Shown one piece after another: positions 1 to 8,482 of a stretch of 23,932 nt of DNA. The position numbers were made by a program, and so were the translations under genes. This stretch comes from an uncultured Clostridia bacterium (GTDB taxonomy: Bacteria > Bacillota > Clostridia > Peptostreptococcales > Anaerovoracaceae). Positions within the stretch are counted from its first letter, which is position 1, and each line of letters opens with the position of its first letter. The stretch is taken from NCBI GenBank assembly GCA_934256595.1, contig CAKQOW010000036.1:1-23932 (forward strand), read 5' to 3'. A model generated the notes under the pieces. It worked only from the letters and a program-made list of their open reading frames with translations, was not told where the DNA came from and ran no database searches.

Positions 1-389
1 GATTTAAGTGTTTCTGCTTCCGAGGTTATATCCTCTGCTGCAACTGTGTGCTGCTGCAGCATAAACGGAGGCGCTCCTGCAAGAGTTGTAACAAGGCTTA
101 CCGTTGATTTCAGGTAAGGGTAGAGCTGGCGCGTTGCTTCGATATGAATATCCGTTTTGGACATTTCGCTGTGGCTGAATATGCCTACTATCTCAACAAC
201 TATCTTAAACGGCAGCTTCTCCTCTGCATCTGTAACCGTAACCTCATATATGCAGGCGCATTTGTCCTCTTCAAAATAGTTTACTCTTGTATTGAAACGC
301 TGCTTGACCTGTATCTGCTGATTAGGTCCTTCCAGCTTGTTTTCAAAGAAAAGCTCTGTGGCTTTGTATGCTTCTAATTTAAGTCCCAT
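1..389 (-). CDS. SecB-like protein-export/holdase chaperone (3' end cut by window edge)
   Basis: The reading frame is open from an ATG at 387-389 to the window edge, giving 129 visible residues. The start follows a clear AGGAG seven bases upstream. The C-terminal half carries a SecB-like pattern: a hydrophobic strand with VGIFS, then QLYPYLKSTVSLVTTLAGAPPFML, comparable to the [20 protein letters not shown] segment of E. coli SecB. SecB-family proteins bind unfolded polypeptides for export or, in Gram-positives, act as stand-alone or toxin-antitoxin-associated chaperones. SecB is about 155 residues, so little is probably missing. It has its own promoter and sits after the terminator of the hydrogenase operon, so it is probably an independent unit. 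The family call comes from remembered motifs, and a diverged SecB-like fold of other function is possible. Confidence 0.6.
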   Translation of the reverse strand, partial: MGLKLEAYKATELFFENKLEGPNQQIQVKQRFNTRVNYFEEDKCACIYEVTVTDAEEKLPFKIVVEIVGIFSHSEMSKTDIHIEATRQLYPYLKSTVSLVTTLAGAPPFMLQQHTVAAEDITSEAETLK

Positions 390-418
390 AAGTTCTCCTT
401 TCAGAATGTAATACATAT

Positions 419-448
419 ATTATACATTTAAAAATGCTCATATGTAAA
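419..448 (-). promoter_or_regulatory. Sigma-A promoter of the SecB-like gene
   Basis: On the minus strand TTTACA (443-448), an 18-bp spacer and a perfect TATAAT (419-424) lie 30 bp upstream of the ATG, immediately after the hydA1 terminator. Transcription would begin near 412. Confidence 0.65.
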
Positions 449-449
449 G

Positions 450-475
450 AAAAAGAACACCGAAGCGCTCTTTTT
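450..475 (-). terminator. Intrinsic terminator of hydrogenase operon 1
   Basis: An 11-bp stem (450-460 with 465-475, two G-U pairs) is closed by a UUCG tetraloop. On the minus strand it runs into a T-rich tail, 11 bases after the hydA1 stop codon. Confidence 0.85.
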
Positions 476-485
476 CAGTATATTA

Positions 486-2231
486 TCAATCTCCGTAATT
501 TTTCCTTGGGTGATAATGAGTGTGAAGCAGCTGATGCGCCTTGCTTCCGCCTGCCATGCCGAGGTACTCCTTGTAAAGCTTCTTGATGGCAGGGTTGTTG
601 TGGGATTTGCGTATAAACGATTTGTTGTCCTCTGAGTACAGCGCCTTTGCTCTTTCTGCTCTGATGTCAATCCAGCTTCTTACTTCTGAAAGCTGCAGAG
701 GCTGTCCGCCGCCGTTTACGCAGCCGCCCGGGCATGCCATAATTTCAACAAAGTCGAATTTCTCTCCTGCTCTGATTGCGTCCATAAGTTTTCTGGCATT
801 GCCAAGACCATGGGCTACAGCAGCTCTGAGATTCAAATTGCCCGCCTTGACATTGGCTATTCTGATGCCTTCAAGACCTCTTACGGTTGTATATTCAAAG
901 CTGTCTGTAGATGTGCCGTTTAAAATATCAACAACGGTTCTGAGTGCTGCCTCCATAACTCCGCCTGTAACGCCGAATATGTGTCCTGCGCCTGTAGCCT
1001 CGCCGAACGGATTGTCAAATTCGCTGTCGTGAAGAATTGTGAAATCAAGCCCCATATCGTAAATCATCTGGCTTAATTCTCTGGTTGTGATTACAACATC
1101 CACATCGCGAATACCGTTGACTTCCATTTCAGGTCTTGCTGCCTCAAATTTCTTGGCTGTGCAAGGCATTACGGATACAACCACTATATCCTTAGGGTCG
1201 ATGCCTTTTTTCTCGGCATAGTAGCTCTTGAGTATTGCGCCGAACATCTGATGAGGTGATTTGCAGGTTGAAAGATTATCCAGCATATCAGGGTAGTTGT
1301 GCTCGCAGAATTTAATCCAGCCCGGTGAGCAGGAGGTGATAAGCGGTAATTTGCCGCCGCCTCTTATTCTGTCTATAAGCTCGTTGCCCTCCTCCATAAT
1401 TGTAAGGTCGGCTGCTGTATCTGTATCAAATACGGCGTCAAAGCCGAGGATTTTGAGCGCTGTTACCATTTTGCCCGTTACAGGAGTGCCTATAGGCATC
1501 AGGAAGTCCTCGCCCAGCGCTGCTCTTACTGCAGGAGCAGTCTGAACAACAACATGCTTGGTATCGTCATAAAGCGCTTCCCATACCTTGTCGGTATCTG
1601 TTTTTTCCTTGAGCGCGCCTACAGGACATACATTGATGCACTGACCGCATTTAACGCAAGGAGTCTCCGAAAGCGGCATTCCGAAAGGTGAGGCGATTAC
1701 AGTGTCAAAGCCTCTGTTTATTGTATCTATTGCGCCTACTGTCTGTATGTTCTTGCATACGCTTACGCATCTTCTGCACAGTACGCACTTGTTAGGGTCT
1801 CTTACGATGGAAGCGCCTATGTCAAGAGGAAGCTTCTTGTTGTCATCTCCCTCAAATCTCACCTCGTGAACATTGAGCTTGTTGGCAAGAGCCTGCAGCT
1901 CGCAGTCTATGTGAGATCTGGTACAGGTCTGACATGATGCCTTGTGATTTGAAAGTATAAGCTCCAGAGTAACTCTTCTGGCTTCCATTATCTTAGGCGT
2001 ATGAGTTCTTACCACCATTCCGTCTTTGATAGGGTGCACGCAGGCAGCCTGAAGCGCTCTTGTGCCCTCGATTTCAACGATGCACATACGGCAGCAGCCC
2101 AGTTCGCTGACATCTTTGAGGAAGCAGAGTGTAGGGATCGAAATACCTGCCTCTTTGGCAGCTTCCAGAATTGTATAATCTTCAGGAACGAAAACATCTA
2201 TACCATCTATGGTTACGTGTACTTTTTTCAT
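486..2231 (-). CDS. hydA: [FeFe]-hydrogenase catalytic subunit of a trimeric bifurcating hydrogenase, copy 1
   Basis: This 581-residue protein is the H2-activating subunit, which exchanges electrons with ferredoxin and with HydB. Domains in order: plant-type [2Fe-2S] (Cys36, 47, 50, 64); His-Cys3 [4Fe-4S] (His96, Cys100, 103, 110); two [4Fe-4S] clusters (Cys149/152/155/159 and 192/195/198/202); H-cluster domain about 225-510; small C-terminal subunit domain to 575. H-cluster loops are TSCSPGW (299-305), MPCTAKKFE with Cys357, and EIMACPGGCVNGGGQP with Cys500 and Cys504. Length matches CpI (574) rather than the longer Thermotoga HydA. The ATG follows AAAGGAG, 15 nt after the hydB stop, so it is the last gene of hydCBA. 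The second cysteine of the usual TSCCP loop is serine. No maturation genes hydEFG are in the window. Confidence 0.95.
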   Translation of the reverse strand: MKKVHVTIDGIDVFVPEDYTILEAAKEAGISIPTLCFLKDVSELGCCRMCIVEIEGTRALQAACVHPIKDGMVVRTHTPKIMEARRVTLELILSNHKASCQTCTRSHIDCELQALANKLNVHEVRFEGDDNKKLPLDIGASIVRDPNKCVLCRRCVSVCKNIQTVGAIDTINRGFDTVIASPFGMPLSETPCVKCGQCINVCPVGALKEKTDTDKVWEALYDDTKHVVVQTAPAVRAALGEDFLMPIGTPVTGKMVTALKILGFDAVFDTDTAADLTIMEEGNELIDRIRGGGKLPLITSCSPGWIKFCEHNYPDMLDNLSTCKSPHQMFGAILKSYYAEKKGIDPKDIVVVSVMPCTAKKFEAARPEMEVNGIRDVDVVITTRELSQMIYDMGLDFTILHDSEFDNPFGEATGAGHIFGVTGGVMEAALRTVVDILNGTSTDSFEYTTVRGLEGIRIANVKAGNLNLRAAVAHGLGNARKLMDAIRAGEKFDFVEIMACPGGCVNGGGQPLQLSEVRSWIDIRAERAKALYSEDNKSFIRKSHNNPAIKKLYKEYLGMAGGSKAHQLLHTHYHPRKNYGD

Positions 2232-2246
2232 TATTTCTCTCCTTTC

Positions 2247-4127
2247 CTACGCATTCTTCAGAATTGACTTGAACGGACATTTTTCTATACATACGCCGCA
2301 CTTGACGCACTTGTCCTGATCGATAACGAACGGGTGCTCCTTGTCGCCTGAAATCGCAGATACAGGGCAGTTCTTCTTACAGATACCGCACTTCTTGCAG
2401 ACCTCGGTATCAATCTTGAATTTGAGCATTGACTTGCAGACTCCTGCAGGACATTTCTTCTCAACAACATGAGCCATATACTCATCCCTGAAATATCTCA
2501 GAGTTGAAAGTACAGGGTTTGGAGCACTCTGTCCAAGTCCGCAGAGTGAAGCGGCCTTGATGTTTCTTGCGAGAATTTCAAGCTTGTCTATATCCTCAGG
2601 GGTTCCCTTACCCTCTGTAATTCTTGTGAGAATTTCAAGCATCCTCTTGGTTCCTATTCTGCAAGGGTTGCACTTGCCGCAGGACTCGTCAACCGTGAAT
2701 TCAAGGAAGAACTTTGCAAGGTCAACCATACAGGTATCCTCGTCCATTACGATAAGTCCGCCCGAACCCATCATTGAGCCCAGTTTGGTAAGGGAGTCAT
2801 AATCTATAGGTGTGTCAAGATGATCTGCCGGTATACAGCCGCCTGACGGTCCTCCTGTCTGCGCAGCCTTGAAGGATTTGCCGTTTGGAATACCGCCACC
2901 GATATCAAATATGATGTCGCGAAGCGTTGTTCCCATAGGAACTTCAACAAGTCCGATGTTGTTGATTTTGCCGCCCAGCGCGAATACCTTAGTGCCCTTG
3001 GAGCCTTCTGTACCGATGCCGGCAAACCAGTCTGCGCCCTTCATTATAATCTGAGGCACGTTTGCATAGGTTTCAACATTGTTGAGAACTGTCGGCTTTT
3101 TCCAGAGACCCTTTACTGCCGATCTTGGCGGTTTAGGTCTAGGCTCGCCGCGCTTGCCCTCGATTGAAGTCATAAGAGCGCTGCCCTCGCCGCATACGAA
3201 AGCGCCTGCGCCAAGTCTTACCTCAAGATTGAAGCTAAAGCCGCTGTCTAATATATTGTCGCCTAAAAGTCCGTATTCGTGAGCCTGATTTATTGCAATG
3301 CCAAGTCTCTTAACTGCAACAGGGTATTCAGCTCTTACATATATGTAGCCCTGATGCGCGCCTACTGCAAATCCGTTTATAATCATGGCCTCTATAACCG
3401 AGTGAGGGTCGCCCTCAAGTATGGATCTGTCCATAAATGCGCCGGGGTCTCCCTCGTCGGCGTTGCATATTACGAATTTTTCGTGTTCTTTTACTACTGC
3501 AGAAGAAGCCCACTTGCGACCTGTAGGGAATCCGCCGCCACCTCTGCCTCTTAAGCCCGATTTGCTGACAACATCGATTACCTCGTCAGGTTCCATTTCA
3601 TTCAGAACCTTGGCAAGCGCCTGATAGCCGTCAAGTGCGATGTATTCCTCGATATTCTCAGGGTCTACGATACCGCAGTTGTGAAGCGCTATACGCTCCT
3701 GTCTGCGGAAGAACGGTATCTGAGGAAGTCTGTTTCTGATTTCCTCGTGAGCCTCATCGCTTGCAAGGAGTCTGTCAACAACCTTGCCGCACATTATATG
3801 CTCTCTGACTATCTCGTCAACGTCCTCAGGAGTAACCTTTGTGTACATTACATGCTCAGGACAGACAAGTATTATAGGGCCCTCTGCGCATAAACCGAAG
3901 CAGCCCACCTTTATAATCTTAATGTCCATACCGAGCTTGTTTTCTTTTACCTGTTTTTCAAATTCCTCTGCAACTCTGAGTGAGCCTGAGGAAGCGCAGC
4001 CTGCAACACCGCAGACAAGAATGTGTATTTCGTTTCTGTTTGCATCTTCAATACGGTCAAGTCTTAAATCCATTGATTTAAAAGCCTTGTCTCTCAATGC
4101 GTTTAATTCTTCTCTGTTATGAATCAT
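2247..4127 (-). CDS. hydB: NuoF-like flavoprotein subunit of bifurcating [FeFe]-hydrogenase, copy 1 (altered pyridine-nucleotide pocket)
   Basis: HydB binds FMN and NAD(P) and couples their reduction to ferredoxin and H2 chemistry in HydABC. The start is the ATG at 4125-4127, preceded by AGGAGGT and 16 nt after the hydC stop; an in-frame ATG upstream at 4208 lies inside hydC and lacks this site. Domains of the 626 residues: thioredoxin-like [2Fe-2S] (Cys39, 44, 76, 80); NuoF-type FMN/NAD domain with GLRGRGGGGFPTG (191-203); NuoF [4Fe-4S] (ESCGKCNPCR, Cys483/486/489 plus Cys529); and a C-terminal 2x[4Fe-4S] ferredoxin (Cys577-587 and 607-617). Several pocket residues are unusual: GEGSAL replaces GEETAL (314-318 region) and KPPRSA replaces KPPFPA (332-337). 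The paralogue at 6596-8482 keeps the usual residues, so cofactor preference may differ between copies. Confidence 0.93.
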   Translation of the reverse strand: MIHNREELNALRDKAFKSMDLRLDRIEDANRNEIHILVCGVAGCASSGSLRVAEEFEKQVKENKLGMDIKIIKVGCFGLCAEGPIILVCPEHVMYTKVTPEDVDEIVREHIMCGKVVDRLLASDEAHEEIRNRLPQIPFFRRQERIALHNCGIVDPENIEEYIALDGYQALAKVLNEMEPDEVIDVVSKSGLRGRGGGGFPTGRKWASSAVVKEHEKFVICNADEGDPGAFMDRSILEGDPHSVIEAMIINGFAVGAHQGYIYVRAEYPVAVKRLGIAINQAHEYGLLGDNILDSGFSFNLEVRLGAGAFVCGEGSALMTSIEGKRGEPRPKPPRSAVKGLWKKPTVLNNVETYANVPQIIMKGADWFAGIGTEGSKGTKVFALGGKINNIGLVEVPMGTTLRDIIFDIGGGIPNGKSFKAAQTGGPSGGCIPADHLDTPIDYDSLTKLGSMMGSGGLIVMDEDTCMVDLAKFFLEFTVDESCGKCNPCRIGTKRMLEILTRITEGKGTPEDIDKLEILARNIKAASLCGLGQSAPNPVLSTLRYFRDEYMAHVVEKKCPAGVCKSMLKFKIDTEVCKKCGICKKNCPVSAISGDKEHPFVIDQDKCVKCGVCIEKCPFKSILKNA

Positions 4128-4143
4128 CTTTACCTCCTGTGTA

Positions 4144-4629
4144 TCAGCCTTCGTATTTGCTGAGAATATCGTCAACCATATCTGCGTTGAGCTTGCCGTA
4201 TACCTCATCGTTTATAGTTACGACAGGAGCAAGTCCGCACGCGCCTATGCAGCGGCAGGCATCGAGTGAGAATTTGCCGTCCTCGGTGCATTCGCCTATG
4301 TCGATTCCAAGCTTTGCCTTAAATCTGTCGAGTATCTCCTGAGAGCCCTTGACATAGCAGGCAGTTCCCATACATACGCTTATTCTGTATTCTCCCTTAG
4401 GATTTGTGGTGAACTGAGTGTAGAAGCTTACTACGCCGTAAACCTCGGCAAGAGGAATTTTAAGTCCCTCAGCTACCTTGAGCTGCACCTCTAAAGGCAG
4501 GTAGCCGTAGACGTCCTGTGCCTCGTGAAGTACCTGAATCAGCGCTCCGCGTGTGTCTTTGTATTTAGCTATTATTTCCTGGAGCTTCTGCTCTTTTTCT
4601 TTTGAGCATTGTGTGCAATTTGATGTCAT
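4144..4629 (-). CDS. hydC: NuoE-like [2Fe-2S] subunit of bifurcating [FeFe]-hydrogenase, copy 1
   Basis: This 161-residue thioredoxin-like [2Fe-2S] protein is the third HydABC subunit and the first gene of its operon. The cluster ligands are a Cys-x4-Cys pair (Cys86, Cys91) and a Cys-x3-Cys pair (Cys127, Cys131). An additional Cys pair near the N-terminus (Cys5, Cys8) is shared by both HydC copies. The start at 4627-4629 is preferred over the ATG two codons upstream because AAGGAG lies seven bases before it but only one or two bases before the upstream one; the paralogue starts at the same MTSNC. Promoter and terminator of the neighbouring operon lie just upstream. Confidence 0.93.
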   Translation of the reverse strand: MTSNCTQCSKEKEQKLQEIIAKYKDTRGALIQVLHEAQDVYGYLPLEVQLKVAEGLKIPLAEVYGVVSFYTQFTTNPKGEYRISVCMGTACYVKGSQEILDRFKAKLGIDIGECTEDGKFSLDACRCIGACGLAPVVTINDEVYGKLNADMVDDILSKYEG

Positions 4630-4653
4630 AAACATACTCCTTATATATTTATT

Positions 4654-4675
4654 TAGGCTGCTTCAGGGGAGCCTA
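4654..4675 (-). other. Small hairpin in the hydC1 leader
   Basis: TAGGCT (4670-4675, minus strand) pairs with AGCCTA (4654-4659) around a 10-nt loop, just before the ribosome binding site. Six base pairs is modest, and it may have no function. Confidence 0.3.
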
Positions 4676-4718
4676 TACCCACTTCGTTCGTGTCTGCATA
4701 ATTAGTTTTCTTTGAAAT

Positions 4719-4750
4719 ATTATAGTACCACGATATGCGACAGATTTCAA
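4719..4750 (-). promoter_or_regulatory. Probable promoter of hydrogenase operon 1
   Basis: A perfect TATAAT (4719-4724) with TTGAAA (4745-4750) upstream at a long 20-bp spacing, about 90 bp before hydC1. The -10 box is convincing. The -35 spacing is poor, so an activator may be needed. Confidence 0.5.
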
Positions 4751-4788
4751 CAATATAGAATTTGACAAAAATATCTGAAAAATATACC

Positions 4789-4820
4789 AGAAAAAAGAGA
4801 GCATCGGGAAATGCTCTCTT
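4789..4820 (-). terminator. Intrinsic terminator of hydrogenase operon 2
   Basis: A perfect 10-bp stem (4795-4804 with 4811-4820), 6-nt loop and T-tract lie 13 bases after the hydA2 stop. It separates the two hydCBA operons. Confidence 0.9.
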
Positions 4821-4833
4821 AAACAGGATACGA

Positions 4834-6579
4834 TTAATCTTCGTAATTTGTTCTCTGATTGTAGTGGGTGTGAAGCAGCTGATGCGCTCTGCTTCCGCCT
4901 GCCATGCCGAGATATTCTTTGTAAAGCTTCTTGATGGCAGGGTTGTTGTGAGATTTGCGTATAAACGAGTGACGGTCTTCGGCGTAGAGGGCTTTTGCTC
5001 TCTCTGCTCTGATGTCAATCCAGCTTCTTACCTCAGAAAGCTGCAGAGGCTGTCCGCCGCCGTTTACACAGCCGCCAGGGCATGCCATAATCTCTATGAA
5101 GTCGAATTTCTCTCCCGCTCTTACAGCGTCCATAAGCTTTCTGGCGTTGCCAAGTCCATGGGCTACTGCGGCGCGAAGCTCCAGGTCGCCTGCCTTAACT
5201 GTCGCTATCTTAATTCCCTCAAGACCTCTGACATCGTCATACTCGAAGCAGTCGGAAGATGAACCTGTCAGCAGATCTGCAACAGTACGAAGCGCCGCCT
5301 CCATAACTCCGCCTGTGGCACCGAATATGTGTCCCGCTCCTGTTGCGGCTCCGAAAGGATTGTCAAAGCTGCTGTCGTGAAGGGCAGGGAAGTCGATACC
5401 CATATCATATATCATGCCCGAAAGCTCTCTGGTCGTTATTACAGCATCAACATCGCGAAGTCCGAAGGCTTCCATTTCAGGTCTTGCGGCCTCGAATTTC
5501 TTGGCTGTGCAAGGCATTACCGAAACAACGAAAATGCTTTCAGGGTCTATGCCGTTTTTCTCGGCATAATAGCTCTTTAATATTGCTCCGAACATCTGAT
5601 GAGGTGATTTGCATGTTGAAAGGTTTTCAAGCATGTCTGGATAGTTGTGCTCGCAGAATTTAATCCAGCCCGGTGAGCAGGAGGTGATAAGCGGTAATTT
5701 GCCGCCGCCTCTGATTCTGTCTATAAGCTCGTTGCCCTCTTCCATAATTGTAAGGTCTGCCGCTGTATCAGTGTCAAATACCGCGTCAAAGCCAAGCATC
5801 TTAAGTGCAGTCACCATTTTGCCTGTTACAGGAGTTCCGATAGGCATCAGGAAGTCCTCTCCGAGAGCAGCCCTTACGGCAGGGGCTGTCTGAACGACAA
5901 CGTGTTTGCTTTCATCATATATTGCCTCCCATACTCTGTCTGTATCGTCCTTTTCCTTGAGAGCGCCTACAGGGCATACTGTAATGCACTGGCCGCAGTT
6001 TACACAAGGGGTCTGTGACAGAGGCATATTGAAAGGTGAGGCAATAAGGGTGTTGAAGCCTCTGTTTACAGCGTCTATAACGCCTACGGTCTGTATGTTC
6101 TTGCATACGCTTACGCATCTTCTGCAGAGTATGCACTTGTTAGGGTCTCTTACTATTGAAGCACCTATGTCAAGAGGAAGCTTCTTATTATTATCTCCCT
6201 CAAACCTTACCTCTTTGATGTTGAGCTTGTTGGCAAGCACCTGCAGTTCGCAGTCTATGTGAGATCTGGTACAGGTCTGGCACGATGCGTTGTGGTTTGA
6301 CAGTATCAGCTCAAGATTTGTTCTTCTTGCGGCCATAATCTCAGGGGTGTGGGTTTTAACCACCATACCTTCTGCGACAGGGTGTACGCAGGCGGCCTGA
6401 AGCGCTCTTGCGCCTTCGATTTTGACTATGCACATACGGCAGCAGCCAAGCTCGCTTATATCTTTCAGAAAGCATAGTGTCGGAATTGAAATGTTTGCCT
6501 CCTTTGCAGCCTCAAGAATTGTATAATTCTCAGGAACAAAAAGATCTATGCCGTCTATGTTCACGTGTACTTTTTTCAT
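4834..6579 (-). CDS. hydA: [FeFe]-hydrogenase catalytic subunit of a trimeric bifurcating hydrogenase, copy 2
   Basis: Same length (581 residues) and same cluster ligands at the same positions as the copy at 486-2231: [2Fe-2S] Cys36/47/50/64, His-Cys3 site 96-110, two [4Fe-4S] at 149-159 and 192-202, and H-cluster loops with TSCSPGW, MPCTAKKFE and MACPGGCVNGGGQP. Differences from copy 1 are scattered, with a cluster around 370-460, and the H-cluster domain is otherwise almost unchanged. The ATG lies after the hydB2 stop with AAAGGAG upstream; the gene is last in its operon and followed by a strong terminator. Expected role: catalytic partner of HydB2/HydC2, making or using H2 with ferredoxin and NAD(H). 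Confidence 0.95.
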   Translation of the reverse strand: MKKVHVNIDGIDLFVPENYTILEAAKEANISIPTLCFLKDISELGCCRMCIVKIEGARALQAACVHPVAEGMVVKTHTPEIMAARRTNLELILSNHNASCQTCTRSHIDCELQVLANKLNIKEVRFEGDNNKKLPLDIGASIVRDPNKCILCRRCVSVCKNIQTVGVIDAVNRGFNTLIASPFNMPLSQTPCVNCGQCITVCPVGALKEKDDTDRVWEAIYDESKHVVVQTAPAVRAALGEDFLMPIGTPVTGKMVTALKMLGFDAVFDTDTAADLTIMEEGNELIDRIRGGGKLPLITSCSPGWIKFCEHNYPDMLENLSTCKSPHQMFGAILKSYYAEKNGIDPESIFVVSVMPCTAKKFEAARPEMEAFGLRDVDAVITTRELSGMIYDMGIDFPALHDSSFDNPFGAATGAGHIFGATGGVMEAALRTVADLLTGSSSDCFEYDDVRGLEGIKIATVKAGDLELRAAVAHGLGNARKLMDAVRAGEKFDFIEIMACPGGCVNGGGQPLQLSEVRSWIDIRAERAKALYAEDRHSFIRKSHNNPAIKKLYKEYLGMAGGSRAHQLLHTHYNQRTNYED

Positions 6580-6595
6580 TATCTCAGCTCCTTTC

Positions 6596-8482
6596 CTATG
6601 CGTTTTTCAGAATTGACTTGAACGGACATTTCTCTATGCATACGCCGCACTTGACGCACTTGTCCTGATCGATTGCAAACGGAGTCTCTCTGTCGCCTGA
6701 TATTGCGTCAGTAGGGCAGTTCTTCTTACAGATACCGCATCTCTTGCAGGCATCTGTGTCAATCTTGAATTTGAGCATTGACTTGCAGACTCCCGCAGGA
6801 CATTTCTTGTCGATAACGTGTGCCATATATTCATCTCTGAAATATCTGAGAGTTGAAAGTACAGGGTTTGGCGCTGTCTGACCCAGTCCGCAGAGCGCCG
6901 CAGCCTTGATGTCTCTTGCCAGAGTCTCAAGCTTTTCGATATCCTCGGGAACGCCTTTTCCCTCTGTTATTCTTGTGAGGATTTCAAGCATTCTCTTGGT
7001 GCCTATTCTGCAAGGAGGACATTTGCCGCAGGACTCATCTACCGTAAACTCAAGGAAGAACTTTGCAAGGTCAACCATGCATGTGTCCTCGTCCATTACT
7101 ATAAGTCCGCCAGAGCCCATCATTGAGCCTAAGGCTATGAGTGATTCGTAGTCTATAGGGGTGTCAAGTTTTGATGCCGGAATGCAGCCGCCTGACGGTC
7201 CGCCTGTCTGCGCAGCCTTGAATTTCTTTCCGCCTGGAACGCCTCCGCCTATGTCAAATACTATCTCTCTTAGTGTTGTTCCCATAGGGATTTCAACAAG
7301 GCCTGTGTTTTCTATCTTGCCTCCTACTGCAAATACCTTGGTTCCCTTTGACTTCTCTGTACCGATGCCGGAAAACCACTCTGCGCCCTTTAATATGATT
7401 ACAGGGATATTTGCATAGGTTTCAACGTTGTTTAATATTGTAGGCTGTCCGAAAAGTCCCTTTACAGCAGGGAATGGCGGTCTCGGTCTCGGCTCGCCTC
7501 GTCTGCCCTCTACAGATGTCATAAGGGCTGTTTCCTCGCCGCATACGAATGCGCCTGCGCCAAGTCTTATGTCAAGGTCAAAGTCAAAGCCTGTGCCGAA
7601 GATGTCCTTGCCGAGAATACCGTATTCCTTTGCCTGGTTTATTGCTATCGTAAGTCTTTCAACTGCGATAGGGTATTCGGCTCTTACATATACATAGCCC
7701 TGATTTGCGCCTATGGCATAGGCAGCTATGGCCATAGCCTCTATAACCGAGTGAGGGTCGCCCTCAAGGACCGATCTGTCCATAAATGCGCCCGGATCTC
7801 CCTCGTCGGCATTGCAGCATACATATTTCTGCGCAACCTGCTGAGCAGCCGCAAAGCTCCACTTGACTCCCGTAGGGAAGCCCGCTCCGCCTCTGCCGCG
7901 AAGTCCCGATGCCCTGATAAGCTCGATTACCTCCTCAGGCGTCATGCTGCCGGTTACCTTTTCAAGGGCAAGATAGCCGTCTCTTGCTATGTATTCGTCA
8001 ATATCCTCCGGATTGATTGCTCCGCAGTTTCTTAAGGCAACTCTCATCTGCCTTGAGAAGAAGTCGACGCTTTCAAGGGCGTTTGAAACCTCTCCCTCCT
8101 CGTGATTTCCCGCAAGGAGCCTTGTAACAACCTGTCCGCATTTAACGTGGTTTTCAAATATCTCCTCAACGTCCTCAGGCTGAACCTGTGTGTACATCAG
8201 ATGATCGGGATATATCATCATTATAGGGCCCTGGGCACACAGACCGAAGCAGCCTGTCTTTACAACCTTGATTTCATCTGCCATACCGTTTTCCGATATG
8301 AGGGCCTTAAGTTTTTCTATTATCTTCATTGAGGAAGATGAGGTGCAGCCTGTACCGCCGCATACAAGTATGTGCATTCTGCCGCCTGTCTGTGTAGGCG
8401 CGGCTTCTTTGTTTATACGGATTTCCAGGTCGGCTTTTTTGCTTTCTCTGATCCTGTTTATATCTTCTCTGCTCTTAATCAC
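6596..8482 (-). CDS. hydB: NuoF-like flavoprotein subunit of bifurcating [FeFe]-hydrogenase, copy 2 (canonical NADH pocket)
   Basis: This 628-residue protein has the same architecture as HydB copy 1: thioredoxin-like [2Fe-2S] (Cys41, 46, 78, 82), NuoF FMN/NAD domain with GLRGRGGAGFPTG, a CGKCPPCR [4Fe-4S] site and a C-terminal double [4Fe-4S] ferredoxin. Here the pocket motifs are canonical: GEETAL (315-320) and PPFPA. Translation starts at a GTG (8480-8482) that overlaps the hydC2 stop by four bases (GTGA). A GGAGG seven bases upstream supports this start and implies translational coupling, unlike operon 1 where the genes are separated by 16 nt. Expected role: FMN-centred electron bifurcation between NADH, ferredoxin and H2. 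Confidence 0.94.
   Translation of the reverse strand: MIKSREDINRIRESKKADLEIRINKEAAPTQTGGRMHILVCGGTGCTSSSSMKIIEKLKALISENGMADEIKVVKTGCFGLCAQGPIMMIYPDHLMYTQVQPEDVEEIFENHVKCGQVVTRLLAGNHEEGEVSNALESVDFFSRQMRVALRNCGAINPEDIDEYIARDGYLALEKVTGSMTPEEVIELIRASGLRGRGGAGFPTGVKWSFAAAQQVAQKYVCCNADEGDPGAFMDRSVLEGDPHSVIEAMAIAAYAIGANQGYVYVRAEYPIAVERLTIAINQAKEYGILGKDIFGTGFDFDLDIRLGAGAFVCGEETALMTSVEGRRGEPRPRPPFPAVKGLFGQPTILNNVETYANIPVIILKGAEWFSGIGTEKSKGTKVFAVGGKIENTGLVEIPMGTTLREIVFDIGGGVPGGKKFKAAQTGGPSGGCIPASKLDTPIDYESLIALGSMMGSGGLIVMDEDTCMVDLAKFFLEFTVDESCGKCPPCRIGTKRMLEILTRITEGKGVPEDIEKLETLARDIKAAALCGLGQTAPNPVLSTLRYFRDEYMAHVIDKKCPAGVCKSMLKFKIDTDACKRCGICKKNCPTDAISGDRETPFAIDQDKCVKCGVCIEKCPFKSILKNA

Noticed and set aside
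583..1032. Plus-strand open frames across the hydrogenase operons
   Set aside because: They are antisense shadows of hydA/hydB with no family motifs or ribosome binding sites, and they recur at equivalent places in both copies because the coding strand is conserved.
4128..4208. Longer HydB1 starting at 4208
   Set aside because: The extension overlaps hydC1. AGGAGGT is placed perfectly for the ATG at 4125-4127, and the paralogue starts at the matching place.
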